A DNA stretch of 64,000 nucleotides, from positions 1 to 64,000 of the forward strand of contig DATNGZ010000072.1 in the NCBI GenBank assembly GCA_035605695.1, read 5' to 3'. Positions 8,211-16,707 of the stretch are shown in pieces. Position 1 is the stretch's first letter, and every line of letters begins with the position of its first letter. Position numbers and translations under genes: made by a program. This stretch comes from VRUE01 sp035605695. Lineage in GTDB: Bacteria > Actinomycetota > Thermoleophilia > Solirubrobacterales > 70-9. The notes beneath the pieces were generated by a model. That model searched no databases and was not told the DNA's origin. It saw nothing but the letters and a program-made list of their open reading frames with translations.

Positions 8211-8992
8211 CCTTGGCCGACGGGCGCGTCCACCTCAACCTGATCGACAGCTCGCGGCAGTTGTTCGAGCTCGATCCCGATGCCGTGATCGAGAGCGAGA
8301 ACGGTTGGCTTTTCGGCGCCGGCAGCCCCTCCCACCCGGTGATTTCGAACGCGGCGTTCCGCAGCGACGACAGCGTCGATGCCGAGGAGTTCATTGCGCG
8401 AGCCAAGCACTTCTTCGCTGCGCGAGGCCGCGGGTTCAGCACCTGGATCCGCGGCGAGCAGTCCGAGGATCAGGACCTAACCACAGCCGCCACCGCAGCC
8501 GGCCTCCACCTCATCTACGAAATGCCAGAGATGGTTCTCGGCTCCCCAGTCGGGGAACCGAGCCTCCCGCTCGGTGCCGAACTGCGTCAGCTGTCCGAGG
8601 CCGGGCAGGCCGACGACTACTGGAAGGTCGCCGCGGCCTCTTATATGAGCATTGGCTTCCCACCAGAGGTCTTCAGCGGATACAGCAACCACACCGGCCT
8701 GCTGGCGAAGAACGTCGCCGCCTTCATCGCCTACCTCGACGGCGAGCCGGTCAGCATCGCGATGACGATCGTCAGCCACGGCGTCGCTGGTATCTACTGG
8801 GTCGGCAGCCTCGAGCAGGCCCGCGGCAAGGGGCTCGGGTGGGCGATCACGGCGGCCGCGACCAACGCCGGGTTCAAACTGGGAGCGGAGCTCGCCTCGC
8901 TGCAGGCATCGCCGATGGGCAAGCCGATCTACGAGGCGATGGGCTACGAGACGGTCTTCGATTACCGGCTGTTGATGTCGCCCCCGCCCTGA
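8207..8992 (+). CDS. GNAT-family N-acetyltransferase
   Basis: 261 residues. The C-terminal half carries the GNAT core, with acetyl-CoA binding motif A at about residue 205-220 (LEQARGKGLGWAIT, fitting Q/R-x-x-G-x-G/A) and a later helix ending in PIYEAMGYETV. The N-terminal ~110 residues are less conserved and may be a partner GNAT-like half. A TTG start overlaps the VOC gene stop by four bases, so the pair is one transcription unit. Acceptor substrate unknown. Confidence 0.78.
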   Translation: MTLADGRVHLNLIDSSRQLFELDPDAVIESENGWLFGAGSPSHPVISNAAFRSDDSVDAEEFIARAKHFFAARGRGFSTWIRGEQSEDQDLTTAATAAGLHLIYEMPEMVLGSPVGEPSLPLGAELRQLSEAGQADDYWKVAAASYMSIGFPPEVFSGYSNHTGLLAKNVAAFIAYLDGEPVSIAMTIVSHGVAGIYWVGSLEQARGKGLGWAITAAATNAGFKLGAELASLQASPMGKPIYEAMGYETVFDYRLLMSPPP

Positions 8993-9088
8993 GCAGATAC
9001 GCGGACCGACTGGCCAGTCAACCAGGACCACACCGATCCTTGTAGCCTCCCGAGCCGATTTCACGAATCCATAAGGAGAGAGCGACTG

Positions 9089-9919
9089 ATGGGACTTCTT
9101 GACGGGAAAGCGGCGATCGTTACCGGATCGGCGCGCGGGATCGGCCGGGCGACGGCCGAGATGTTCGTAGCCGAGGGCGCCAAGGTGCTGATCAATGATC
9201 TCGACGCCGACGTCGCCGAACAGGCCGCGAGCGAGATCGACGGCGAGACCGCCGTCTTCGCCGGCGACCTGACCAAGCCAGAGGCCGCCGACAAGCTGGT
9301 CGCAGCCGCGGTCGACGCCTTTGGCTCCGTCGACATCGCCGTCAACAACGCCGGCTACACCTGGGACAGCGTCGCCCATAAGATGACCGACGAGCAGTTC
9401 CAGGCGATGCTCGACATCCACACGATCGTTCCCTTTCGCGTCGCTCGCGCACTGGCGCCGCACTGGCGCGAGGCGGCCAAGGCCGAGCGCAACGAAGGCA
9501 AGGAGGTCTTCCGCAAGATCGTCAACACCTCCTCGACCTCGGGCATGATGGGCAACGCCGGCCAGGTCAACTACTCGGCGGCGAAGATGGGCGTCGTCGG
9601 CCTGACCAAAACCCTCGCCAAGGAGTGGGGCCAGTTCAAGATCAACGTCAACGCCGTCGCCTTCGGCTTTGTCGAAACCCGCCTCACCGCAGCCAAGGAG
9701 CAGGGCGGCGAGATGACCGCTCCGGGCGGCGAGAAGATCGAGCTCGGCATCCCCGAGCAGATGCGGGCGATGGCCTCGGCGATCATCCCGCTCGGCCGTC
9801 CCGCCACCCCCGAGGAGGCCTCGGCCCCGGTCCTTTTCCTCTGCTCACCGCTGGCTGACTACGTGCACGGCCAGGTGCTCAACGTCACCGGTGGCATGTT
9901 CGGGGGGATGTACACCTGA
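9089..9919 (+). CDS. SDR-family oxidoreductase (FabG-like)
   Basis: 276 residues. Classical SDR: TGSARGIG nucleotide-binding motif (12-19), NNAG at about 91, the catalytic Ser in NTSSTSGMM and a YSAAK Tyr/Lys pair, then the C-terminal GQVLNVTGG. Predicted NAD(P)-dependent 3-oxoacyl or 3-hydroxyacyl reduction/oxidation. A strong Shine-Dalgarno (AAGGAGAGA) precedes the ATG. An insertion around residues 130-145 (ERNEGKEVF) resembles the large acyl-CoA-acting SDRs. Substrate not known. Confidence 0.88.
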   Translation: MGLLDGKAAIVTGSARGIGRATAEMFVAEGAKVLINDLDADVAEQAASEIDGETAVFAGDLTKPEAADKLVAAAVDAFGSVDIAVNNAGYTWDSVAHKMTDEQFQAMLDIHTIVPFRVARALAPHWREAAKAERNEGKEVFRKIVNTSSTSGMMGNAGQVNYSAAKMGVVGLTKTLAKEWGQFKINVNAVAFGFVETRLTAAKEQGGEMTAPGGEKIELGIPEQMRAMASAIIPLGRPATPEEASAPVLFLCSPLADYVHGQVLNVTGGMFGGMYT

Positions 9920-9999
9920 GCTCCCAGGCGACAGGTGGCAGGCGCCCTCCCCGTTATCTCGATATCGGGGACAAGATTTGGCCTGCCACCCGTCGCTTC

Positions 10000-10401
10000 A
10001 TGGGTCTCCACACGGCTCTCTACAGGGCCAGCGGCGGGCGTCTAGGGCACACCATCCCCGGCGTCCCCGGCAAGATGCTCCTGCTTGACCACGTCGGCGC
10101 GAAGAGCGGCACGAAGCGAACCTCACCATTGCTTTACGTCCGCGACGGCGAGGACGTCGTCGTGGTCGCCTCCAAGGGTGGCTTCCCCAAGCACCCGGCC
10201 TGGTACCACAACCTGGTCGCCAATCCCGACACAACCGTGCAGATCGGCAGCCACCACCTCAAAGTCCACGCACGCGTAGCCAAGCCCGATGAGCGCGACC
10301 GCCTCTGGAAGCTGGCAGTAAAGGCCTACCGCGGCTACGAGGACTACCAGGCCCGCAGCAAGGGCCGCGAAATCCCCTTGGTCGTCCTAGAGCCGCGCTG
10401 A
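10000..10401 (+). CDS. Deazaflavin (F420)-dependent nitroreductase-family protein (Ddn-like)
   Basis: 133 residues matching the Ddn/F420 nitroreductase fold: LLLDHVGAKSGTKRTSPLLY, VVVASKGGFPKHPAWYHNL and the C-terminal GREIPLVVLEP. Predicted to bind F420 and reduce small molecules, a hallmark of F420-making actinobacteria. The codons upstream of the ATG (KIWPATRRF) also look like the family N-terminus, but I found no ATG, GTG or TTG in that frame before the previous gene's stop. The start is therefore uncertain. Confidence 0.82.
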   Translation: MGLHTALYRASGGRLGHTIPGVPGKMLLLDHVGAKSGTKRTSPLLYVRDGEDVVVVASKGGFPKHPAWYHNLVANPDTTVQIGSHHLKVHARVAKPDERDRLWKLAVKAYRGYEDYQARSKGREIPLVVLEPR

Positions 10402-10403
10402 CG

Positions 10404-10512
10404 AGTAAGGGCACACGGCCTCCTCTCCCAGAGGCTTGGCGACCACGTCCCTACCCTCGGCGACGACCTGCTGCGCAACGGTCTCTGGGAGAGGGGGCCG
10501 TGTGCCCTTACT
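10404..10512. terminator. 30-bp-arm hairpin between convergent genes (bidirectional terminator candidate)
   Basis: Left arm 10404-10433 begins AGTAAGGGCACACGGCC. Right arm 10483-10512 is its reverse complement over all 30 positions except one T/G pair (10421:10495), which would be a U-G wobble in RNA. The loop is about 49 bases. The arm reaches into the last codons of the reverse-strand SDR gene (end 10508). It lies exactly between two convergent genes and has no T-run. Confidence 0.7.
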
Positions 10513-11362
10513 TCCCCCGCCGCTCCTCAGCAACGGGCTCACCGGACTCTCCGGTGATCGCTTCCGGGGGCCAAGGGCCCGCCCAGTTGTCGCGGGCGCC
10601 GTCGATCGTGATCGTCGTGCCGGAAAAGAAGTCGCCGGCGGGCGAGGCGAGGTAGGCGACCAGCCAGGCCATCTCCTCAGCGCGCCCGGCGCGGCCGATC
10701 GGGATCGAACGCTCAAGGTTGTCGACGACGACCTGCGGATACTTGGTCAGCAGCGTCTCGGTCGCGAACTGGCCGGCGGCGAGGGCGCAGGTCTTGATCC
10801 CGAAGCGCGCCCACTCGACCGCCAGCGTTCGCATCATGTTCTCGACCGCGGCGCGGGCGGCGCCGGAGTGGACCATCCCCGGCATCCCGTTGTGGGGCGA
10901 GAGGGTGACGCTCAGCACCTTGCCGCCACCCTGCGGGATGAAGGCCTTGGTCGCCGCGGCGTGGGTCATCAGCCAGGTGCCCTCGACGTTGAGCTCGATC
11001 ACGGTGCGGAAGCCTTTCGGCGTAATCGACTCGGCTGGAGCGAGGAACTGACCACCGGCATTGTTAACGAGCACGTCGAGCCGGCCGTGGCGCTCGAGCA
11101 GACCATCGAAGAAGCGATCCACCGCTTCCTCGTCGCGGATGTCGAGGGCCTCGTGCTCGAAGGAGCCCGCCGACCTGGTCGCCAGCTCCGCGGTCTCCGC
11201 CAGTGGCTCCTCACGCCGACCGCAACCGATCACTGCAGCGCCAAGCCGGGCGAGCTCAAGTGCCGTCTCGCGACCCAGGCCGCTGCCGGCGCCAGAGACG
11301 ACGCAGACCTGCCCCTCGAGCAGATCGGGCTTGAAGATGCGCGAATGCGGGCGTTCAGCCAT
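10508..11362 (-). CDS. SDR-family enoyl-CoA reductase-like protein (PECR-like)
   Basis: 284 residues. SGAGSGLG is the cofactor motif and NNAGGQFLAPAESIT follows. The usual YxxxK is replaced: H165-S-G-A-A-R170 within MVHSGAARAAVENM. This VHSGAAR signature plus the GGQFL(A/S)PAE block is what I know from peroxisomal trans-2-enoyl-CoA reductase (PECR), and the C-terminal GARDNW also matches it. Predicted NADPH-dependent reduction of trans-2-enoyl-CoA. A lone reverse gene, divergent from the lactonase-like hydrolase. Confidence 0.82.
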   Translation of the reverse strand: MAERPHSRIFKPDLLEGQVCVVSGAGSGLGRETALELARLGAAVIGCGRREEPLAETAELATRSAGSFEHEALDIRDEEAVDRFFDGLLERHGRLDVLVNNAGGQFLAPAESITPKGFRTVIELNVEGTWLMTHAAATKAFIPQGGGKVLSVTLSPHNGMPGMVHSGAARAAVENMMRTLAVEWARFGIKTCALAAGQFATETLLTKYPQVVVDNLERSIPIGRAGRAEEMAWLVAYLASPAGDFFSGTTITIDGARDNWAGPWPPEAITGESGEPVAEERRGK

Positions 11363-11407
11363 AGACGCGCAAGCCTATATATGGGCGCTCGCCGTAACCT
11401 GAGCGGG

Positions 11408-12319
11408 ATGAAGGTACGGATCGAGCCCAAACCGCTGCACGAGTCCCTGGCCGGTGGCACCCCCGGCGCCACGGTCACCGTGGAGCCGATCGTCGCCGGC
11501 ACGGTCACCTGGCCGCGAACGATGATGGAACGGCCCGGTGGCCGCTTCGAGACGCTGAAGCTGCTGCGCGCCCTGCTCAGCGGTGAGCCGGCGGCGACCG
11601 TCCCCGTCCCCGCCTTCCTGATTCGCCACCCCAGCGCCGGCGCGATCCTCATCGACACCGGCCTGCACCCCTCGATCGCCACCGACGGCAGCGAGAACTT
11701 CGGCCGCATGGCGACCAGGTTCGGCAAGCCCGGCCTCGACGCCGGCGAGGACGTGCCCGCCCAGCTGCGCAAACGTGGCCTTGACCCCGGTGAGATCCCG
11801 GTCGTGGTGATGACCCACATGCACATCGACCACACCTCGGCGATCTCGGAGTTCCCCAACTCGACCTTCGTCGTCAGCGAGACCGAGTGGGAGGCCGCCG
11901 CAACCGGTCCCAGTCCGCTGCTCAATGGCTACCGCCGGCCGCACTACGATTACGCCTTCGACTACCGCACGGTCGACTTCAACCGCAGCGGGATCGACTC
12001 CTATGCGACCTTCGGTCGCACCTTCGACCTCTTCGGCGATGGCTCGGTCCGCCTCGCCTACACACCCGGCCACAGCGCCGGCCACATGTCGGTGATCCTC
12101 CACCTCTCCGAGCGCGACTTCGTGATCGGCGGGGACGCCACCTACATGCAGGCCCAGCTCGACGGCGACGCACCGCTCGCGCCCCGCCCCTTCGACGCCC
12201 ACAACTACCGCCGCTCGCTGCAAGAGCTGAAGCTTTTCCGCCGCGAGTTCCCCGACGCGATCGTCACTCCGGGCCACGACCCCGAGTTCTACGCCGGGCT
12301 CAACGCCCGCTACGAGTAG
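11408..12319 (+). CDS. Metallo-beta-lactamase-fold hydrolase (lactonase-like)
   Basis: 303 residues from the ATG at 11408. The metal-binding motif THMHIDHTSAI (about 137-147) is intact, and later ligands appear in YTPGHSAGHMSV, FVIGGDATYM and VTPGHDPEF. FPNSTFVVSETEWEAA after the HxHxDH loop is typical of N-acyl-homoserine lactonase-like members such as AttM/AhlD. A quorum-quenching or other lactone hydrolase activity is possible but not demonstrated. The 3' end overlaps the convergent plsC gene by 20 bases. Confidence 0.8.
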   Translation: MKVRIEPKPLHESLAGGTPGATVTVEPIVAGTVTWPRTMMERPGGRFETLKLLRALLSGEPAATVPVPAFLIRHPSAGAILIDTGLHPSIATDGSENFGRMATRFGKPGLDAGEDVPAQLRKRGLDPGEIPVVVMTHMHIDHTSAISEFPNSTFVVSETEWEAAATGPSPLLNGYRRPHYDYAFDYRTVDFNRSGIDSYATFGRTFDLFGDGSVRLAYTPGHSAGHMSVILHLSERDFVIGGDATYMQAQLDGDAPLAPRPFDAHNYRRSLQELKLFRREFPDAIVTPGHDPEFYAGLNARYE

Positions 12320-13007
12320 TCAGCGCTCCGTACATCTCGCGCACCGGAGCGAAGATCTGCTCCGCCACCTCGAGTTGACGCTCGCGGCTGGGCCCCTCCT
12401 CGTTGGGGAACGAGAGCGGCTCGCCAAACTGCACCGTGACCTTGGGGAAGCGGAAGCGCTTCCAGCGCCGCACCTTCTCCGAGCCCTGGATCGCGACCGG
12501 GACGACGGTGACCTCAGATTCCAGCGCGATCCGGCCGATCCCGGGCTTCACCTCGCCGGGCTTGCCGCTGCGCGAGCGACCCCCCTCGCAGTAGACGAGA
12601 AGCATCTCGCCCTGGCCGAGAATCGTCAGGGCGCTCTTGATCGCCTCCTCGTCGTGATGTCCGCGGCGGACGGGAAAGACACCGCCGTGCTTGTAGATGT
12701 AGGTGAGGACCGGCGGCCCGAACATCTGCGACTTGGCCATGAAGCGCACCTTGCGCCGCAGGTAGAGGCCGATGAAGAAGTGGTCCATCTGGCTGAAGTG
12801 ATTAGGGGCAAGCAGCAGCGGGCCGGACTTGGGCACGTTCTCGACCCCGATCGCCTTGACCCGGTAGATCAGCAGCGTTGGCAGCGAGACGAGAAGGCGA
12901 ACGAAGGTGTAGGTCCAACCGACGCCCTTGCGCGCCGAGGTATGGAACTGGTCGAAGTACTCGGCGGGACGTTCGTCCTTATAGACCTGTGGCTTCATGT
13001 CTGCCAT
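12300..13007 (-). CDS. 1-acyl-sn-glycerol-3-phosphate acyltransferase (PlsC family)
   Basis: 235 residues. Acyltransferase motif I NHFSQMD (NHxxxxD) is at about residue 69-75 and motif III is YCEGGRSRSG; a hydrophobic segment near residue 35-48 (FVRLLVSLPTLLIY) would place it at the membrane. The family acylates lysophosphatidate to phosphatidate in phospholipid synthesis. It lies downstream of glycerol kinase on the same strand with a 69-base gap, so glycerol-3-phosphate supply and use may be co-expressed. Two in-frame ATGs are 9 bases apart (MADM); the first was taken. Confidence 0.85.
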   Translation of the reverse strand: MADMKPQVYKDERPAEYFDQFHTSARKGVGWTYTFVRLLVSLPTLLIYRVKAIGVENVPKSGPLLLAPNHFSQMDHFFIGLYLRRKVRFMAKSQMFGPPVLTYIYKHGGVFPVRRGHHDEEAIKSALTILGQGEMLLVYCEGGRSRSGKPGEVKPGIGRIALESEVTVVPVAIQGSEKVRRWKRFRFPKVTVQFGEPLSFPNEEGPSRERQLEVAEQIFAPVREMYGALTTRSGR

Positions 13008-13076
13008 GGGAGATGGCGGCCGGTGGCCACCGCTACGCGATACCCCCGCTCGCGCGGGCGGTTACGCAGAGTCGCT

Positions 13077-14528
13077 TTAGGGGTACGCCCAGCCCTTCGA
13101 TCGCTCCAGCGCCCGGCGCCACTCGCCGAGCAGGGCCTCGCGCTCATCGGCATCCATCGCCGGCTCGTAGCGGGCTGCCTCGCGCCACATCTCCCCCACC
13201 TGCTCCAGCGTCCAGAGCCGGGTCGCAACCCCAGCCAGGTAGGCGGCACCCAATGCGGTCGTCTCGGCGATCTCAGGCACGATTACCTCGGCGCCGAGCA
13301 CGTCGGCCTGGAACTGCATCAGCCAACCGTTGGCGACGGCTCCACCGTCGGCCTTCAGCACCGCCAGGCCCTCCCCCGAGGCGGCCTCCTGTGCCCGCAC
13401 CGCGTCGACCGTCTGGTAGGCGATCGCCTCCAGTGCCGCGCGCGCCAGGTGAGCGCGGCCGCTGCCGCGGGTGAGGCCGACGATCGTGCCGCGCGCGTAG
13501 GGATCCCAGTGGGGAGAGCCAAGGCCGGTCAGCGCCGGCACGAAGTAGACGCCGTCGTTGCCGTCCAGCGAAGCAGCCAGGGTCTCGCTCTCCTCGGCTC
13601 GCTCAATCACCCCGAGGCCATCGCGCAACCACTGCAGGGCGGCGCCGGTGACGAAGATCGAGGCCTCGAGCGCATACGCGGCTTGGCTTTCGGTTCCGCA
13701 GGCGACGGTCGCCAGCAGGCCGTCCCCGGGCTCGGGCACGTCGGCGCCGGTGTTAAGCAGGACGAAGCTGCCGGTCCCATAGGTGTTCTTGGCTGTCCCG
13801 GCACCGTGGCAGGCCTGGCCGAAGAGGGCGGCTTGCTGATCGCCGGCGATCCCTGCCACCGGCACCTCGCCGCCGAACTCGCTGGTGGTGCCGTAGACGT
13901 GGGCCGAGGGCAGCGGCTCGGGCAGCCGCGCCGGGTCGACGCCGAGCAGCGCACAGAGCTCCTCGTCCCAGGCACGGCGGTGAATATCGAACAGCATCGT
14001 CCGCGAGGCGTTGGTGTGGTCGGTGGCGTGGCGGCCGGTGAGCTTGAAAAGGAGCCAGGAGTCGACCGTGCCGAAGACGGCCCGATCCGCCCCCTCGACG
14101 TTGCGCAGCAGCCACTCGATCTTGGTCGCCGAGAAGTAGGGGTCGATGACGAGGCCGGTGCGCGCCCGCACCAGCGGCTCGTGGCCCGCTTCGCGCAGCT
14201 CCTCGCAGCGCTCCGCCGTGCGCCGGTCCTGCCAGACCAGTGCCCGGTGAATCGGCTCGCCCGTCGCCGGGTCCCAGGCAACCACGGTCTCGCGCTGGTT
14301 GGTGATGCCGATCGCCTCGAGGTCCGCACCCTGGATCCCGGCGTCGACGATCGCCTGCGCCGCGACGCGGAGGCTGACGCTCCAGATTTCCGCCGCGTCG
14401 TGCTCGACCCAGCCCGGCCGCGGGAAGTGCTGCTCGAACTCCGAGTAGGCGCGGCCGGCGATCCTCCCCTCCCGGTCGAAGACGAGGCAGGTGGTGCCCG
14501 TCGTCCCCTGGTCGATCGCGAGGATCAG
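13077..14528 (-). CDS. glpK: Glycerol kinase
   Basis: 483 residues, close to the usual ~495. Catalyses ATP-dependent phosphorylation of glycerol. The FGGY-kinase motifs are all present: IDQGTTGTTCLVFD at the N-terminus, TNQRETVVAWD, GDQQAALFGQ, NTYGTGSFVL, PALTGLGSPHWDP and GGAVANGWLMQFQADVL. The coding sequence opens at a CTG (14528-14526) overlapping the TetR stop as CTGA. No ATG, GTG or TTG lies closer to the conserved N-terminus, and more upstream starts would add non-homologous Arg-rich sequence from inside the TetR gene. The TetR regulator immediately upstream probably controls it. Confidence 0.93.
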   Translation of the reverse strand: MILAIDQGTTGTTCLVFDREGRIAGRAYSEFEQHFPRPGWVEHDAAEIWSVSLRVAAQAIVDAGIQGADLEAIGITNQRETVVAWDPATGEPIHRALVWQDRRTAERCEELREAGHEPLVRARTGLVIDPYFSATKIEWLLRNVEGADRAVFGTVDSWLLFKLTGRHATDHTNASRTMLFDIHRRAWDEELCALLGVDPARLPEPLPSAHVYGTTSEFGGEVPVAGIAGDQQAALFGQACHGAGTAKNTYGTGSFVLLNTGADVPEPGDGLLATVACGTESQAAYALEASIFVTGAALQWLRDGLGVIERAEESETLAASLDGNDGVYFVPALTGLGSPHWDPYARGTIVGLTRGSGRAHLARAALEAIAYQTVDAVRAQEAASGEGLAVLKADGGAVANGWLMQFQADVLGAEVIVPEIAETTALGAAYLAGVATRLWTLEQVGEMWREAARYEPAMDADEREALLGEWRRALERSKGWAYP

Positions 14529-15097
14529 GGCCGCGCCCCGCGGACGATTGTCAGCAGACCGTCGGCGACGCCGGAGGCCTCCCCGCCACCGGTGCCGAGC
14601 CGGCGCAGGCCCATCCCGTACATCAACGCCACGATCGTGCGCGCGTGGCGGCCGGGGTCCGGCACGTCGAGCGTTTCCAGCGCGGCGGCTGCCACCCCTT
14701 CGTAGGCCTCGAAGCAACGCTGCGAGGCCTCCTGTAGGGCTGGGTCGCGGGCCGCCTGCAGGTGAAGCTCAATCTCGGCCAGTTGCTGGATTCGGTCGCC
14801 GGACTCCTGCACGATCTGTTCCACCTCGACCGCCACCTGCTCGATGCTGGGGCGGCGGCTGCGCAGATCGGCGGCGATCGCCTTCTGCCGCGCGACCTCC
14901 TCGCCGACGAAGAGCAGGAGGCTCTCGCGCAGCAGGTCGACCTGGCTGGGGAAGTGGTAGGTGAGCGAACCGAGCGCGACCCCGGCCGCGCCGGCAACGC
15001 GACGGTTGGTCACCGCCGAGACACCCTCGCAACCGATCAGCTCGACCGTCGCGCGGAGGATGCGCTCGCGGGTATCTGGGGGCGCGACCGTGGCCAA
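14525..15097 (-). CDS. TetR-family transcriptional regulator
   Basis: 190 residues. The N-terminal DNA-binding domain (residues 8-55) shows the TetR pattern RERILRATVELI, then VTNRRVAGAAGVALGSLTYHF. The C-terminal ligand-binding domain is helical with no recognisable ligand signature. It is the first gene of a unit with glycerol kinase (overlap CTGA) and probably PlsC, and is divergent from an amidase. A perfect 16-bp palindrome between the two starts is the obvious operator, so autorepression and control of the amidase are both likely. Confidence 0.88.
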   Translation of the reverse strand: MATVAPPDTRERILRATVELIGCEGVSAVTNRRVAGAAGVALGSLTYHFPSQVDLLRESLLLFVGEEVARQKAIAADLRSRRPSIEQVAVEVEQIVQESGDRIQQLAEIELHLQAARDPALQEASQRCFEAYEGVAAAALETLDVPDPGRHARTIVALMYGMGLRRLGTGGGEASGVADGLLTIVRGARP

Positions 15098-15126
15098 GAA
15101 GCGCCAGCCTACCCCTTTGGCTTATC

Positions 15127-15142
15127 GTTCGTTCGAACGAAC
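15127..15142. promoter_or_regulatory. Perfect 16-bp palindrome, probable TetR operator
   Basis: GTTCGTTCGAACGAAC is fully self-complementary. It lies 29 bases upstream of the TetR start and 23 bases upstream of the amidase start in the 68-base divergent spacer. Its size and symmetry fit a TetR dimer site. Confidence 0.7.
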
Positions 15143-15165
15143 AACGGCAAGGGCAAGGGAGAGCG

Positions 15166-16611
15166 ATGTCGACGAGAACCGGTGGAGTGGCCGAGAGCAC
15201 TGAGACAGGGCCCGACGAGGCGAGTTCCGCCGCCGGCCTGCAGGAGCAGGTGCTCCTGCTCAAAACCGGCGAGGCGTCCTCCCGCGACCTGGTTGAAGCG
15301 GCTTTGGCTCGGGCCGAGGAGGCGCAGTCGAGCCTGAACGCCTTCCGGGTCATCTGCGCCGAGGAAGCCCTGGCCGAGGCCGACGAGGCGGACCGCCGTC
15401 TCAGCGCCGACAAAGGCGCGCCGCTGCTCGGCGTTCCGGTCGCGATCAAGGATGACGTCCATCTCACCGACCACACCACCCCCTTTGGCTGCGGCGGCGG
15501 CAGCCCGGCGCTGCGCGATGCCGAGGCGGTGCGGCGTCTGCGCGAGGCTGGCGCGATCGTGATCGGCAAGACTCACGCGCCCGAGGTCGGTCTCTGGCAT
15601 TTCACCGAGACGCCGCTGCACGGCGCCACCCGCAACCCCTGGAACACCGACCACACCCCGGGCGGCTCCAGCGGCGGCGCGGCGGCGGCCGTCGCGGCCG
15701 GCGTGGTCCCGGCGGCGATCGGCTCCGACGGCGCCGGCTCGATCCGCATTCCCGCCGCCTGGACCGGGCTGGTCGGGCTGAAGCCGCAGCGGGGGCGGGT
15801 CTCGACCTGGCCCGACCCCGAGGCCTTCAACGGGCTCAGCTGTTACGGCCCGCTCACCCGCAGCGCCGCCGACGCCGCCCTGCTGCTCGACGCGATCCAT
15901 GGCAACGTCCCCGCCGACCTGCACAAGCCGGCGCCGCCGCGCGAACCCTTCGCCGATGCCGCCGCGCGCGAGCCCGGCCGCCTTCGCATCGCGATCTCCT
16001 TCGCCACCCCATTCGGCGTCCCGGCAAAGGTCGATGCCGAACACCGGGCGGCGATCGAATCCTTCGCCGAGCGCCTCGGCGAGCTCGGCCACGAAATCGT
16101 CCGCGCCGACCCCGACTACGGCCTGGTCGGCCCGACCATAGTCGCCCGCGGCGAGGCCGCAGTAGAGGAATGGCTCTGCACCCACGGCGAAGACCGCGCC
16201 GCGCTGGAGCCGCGCACCCGGACAGCCGCCCGCATCGGCAGGGCGCTGCAGGGCCTGCCCCTGCGCCTCTCACGTGCCGCCGAGCCGAGCCTGCGGCGCC
16301 GGATCGGCCGCGTCTTCGAGCGCTGCGACGTAGTCCTTACCCCGACCACGGCGAAGCCGCCGCCCCGCATCGGGGCCCTCGACGGCGCGGGCTACTGGAA
16401 GACCGGCAACACGGCCGGCGCGACCTGCCCCTTCGCCTTCGCCTGGAACGTCACCGGCTGGCCGGGGATCAGCGTTCCCGCCGGACTGACCGCGGGCGGG
16501 CTGCCGATCGGCGCCCAGCTGCTCGGCCGCGAAAACGACGAGGCGACGCTGCTCTCCCTCGCCGGCTCGGTCGAGCGCGCCGAAGGCGGCTGGCCGCGGC
16601 CGATCCACTAG
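15166..16611 (+). CDS. Amidase (amidase-signature family)
   Basis: 481 residues. The Ser-cisSer-Lys triad is readable: Lys in VAIKDDVHL (about 91), cis-Ser in the Gly/Ser-rich TPGGSSGGAAAAV, and the nucleophilic Ser in GSDGAGSIRIPAA. Amidase-signature enzymes hydrolyse small amides, or act within GatCAB; no gatB/gatC is nearby and the length fits a stand-alone amidase. ATG at 15166 with GGGAGAG upstream. The divergent TetR and its palindrome probably regulate it. Confidence 0.9.
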   Translation: MSTRTGGVAESTETGPDEASSAAGLQEQVLLLKTGEASSRDLVEAALARAEEAQSSLNAFRVICAEEALAEADEADRRLSADKGAPLLGVPVAIKDDVHLTDHTTPFGCGGGSPALRDAEAVRRLREAGAIVIGKTHAPEVGLWHFTETPLHGATRNPWNTDHTPGGSSGGAAAAVAAGVVPAAIGSDGAGSIRIPAAWTGLVGLKPQRGRVSTWPDPEAFNGLSCYGPLTRSAADAALLLDAIHGNVPADLHKPAPPREPFADAAAREPGRLRIAISFATPFGVPAKVDAEHRAAIESFAERLGELGHEIVRADPDYGLVGPTIVARGEAAVEEWLCTHGEDRAALEPRTRTAARIGRALQGLPLRLSRAAEPSLRRRIGRVFERCDVVLTPTTAKPPPRIGALDGAGYWKTGNTAGATCPFAFAWNVTGWPGISVPAGLTAGGLPIGAQLLGRENDEATLLSLAGSVERAEGGWPRPIH

Positions 16612-16707
16612 CCGGCCGGCCGCGATCGGCTCCTTGGGGTTTACCCAGCGTGACAGCGGGTGTACGGTCAAAGCTGGGCAGGGTTAACCCCCACAGAGGA
16701 GCCCCAA

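Noticed and set aside
10436..11407. N-terminal extension of the lactonase-like hydrolase
   Set aside because: The open frame continues far upstream but is antisense to the SDR gene. Homology starts at ATG 11408.
14529..14717. 63-codon N-terminal extension of glycerol kinase
   Set aside because: Arg-rich sequence read from inside the TetR gene, absent from the glycerol kinase family.
15166..16611. GatA subunit of the amidotransferase
   Set aside because: The amidase signature fits, but gatB and gatC are absent nearby and the regulator context points to a stand-alone amidase.
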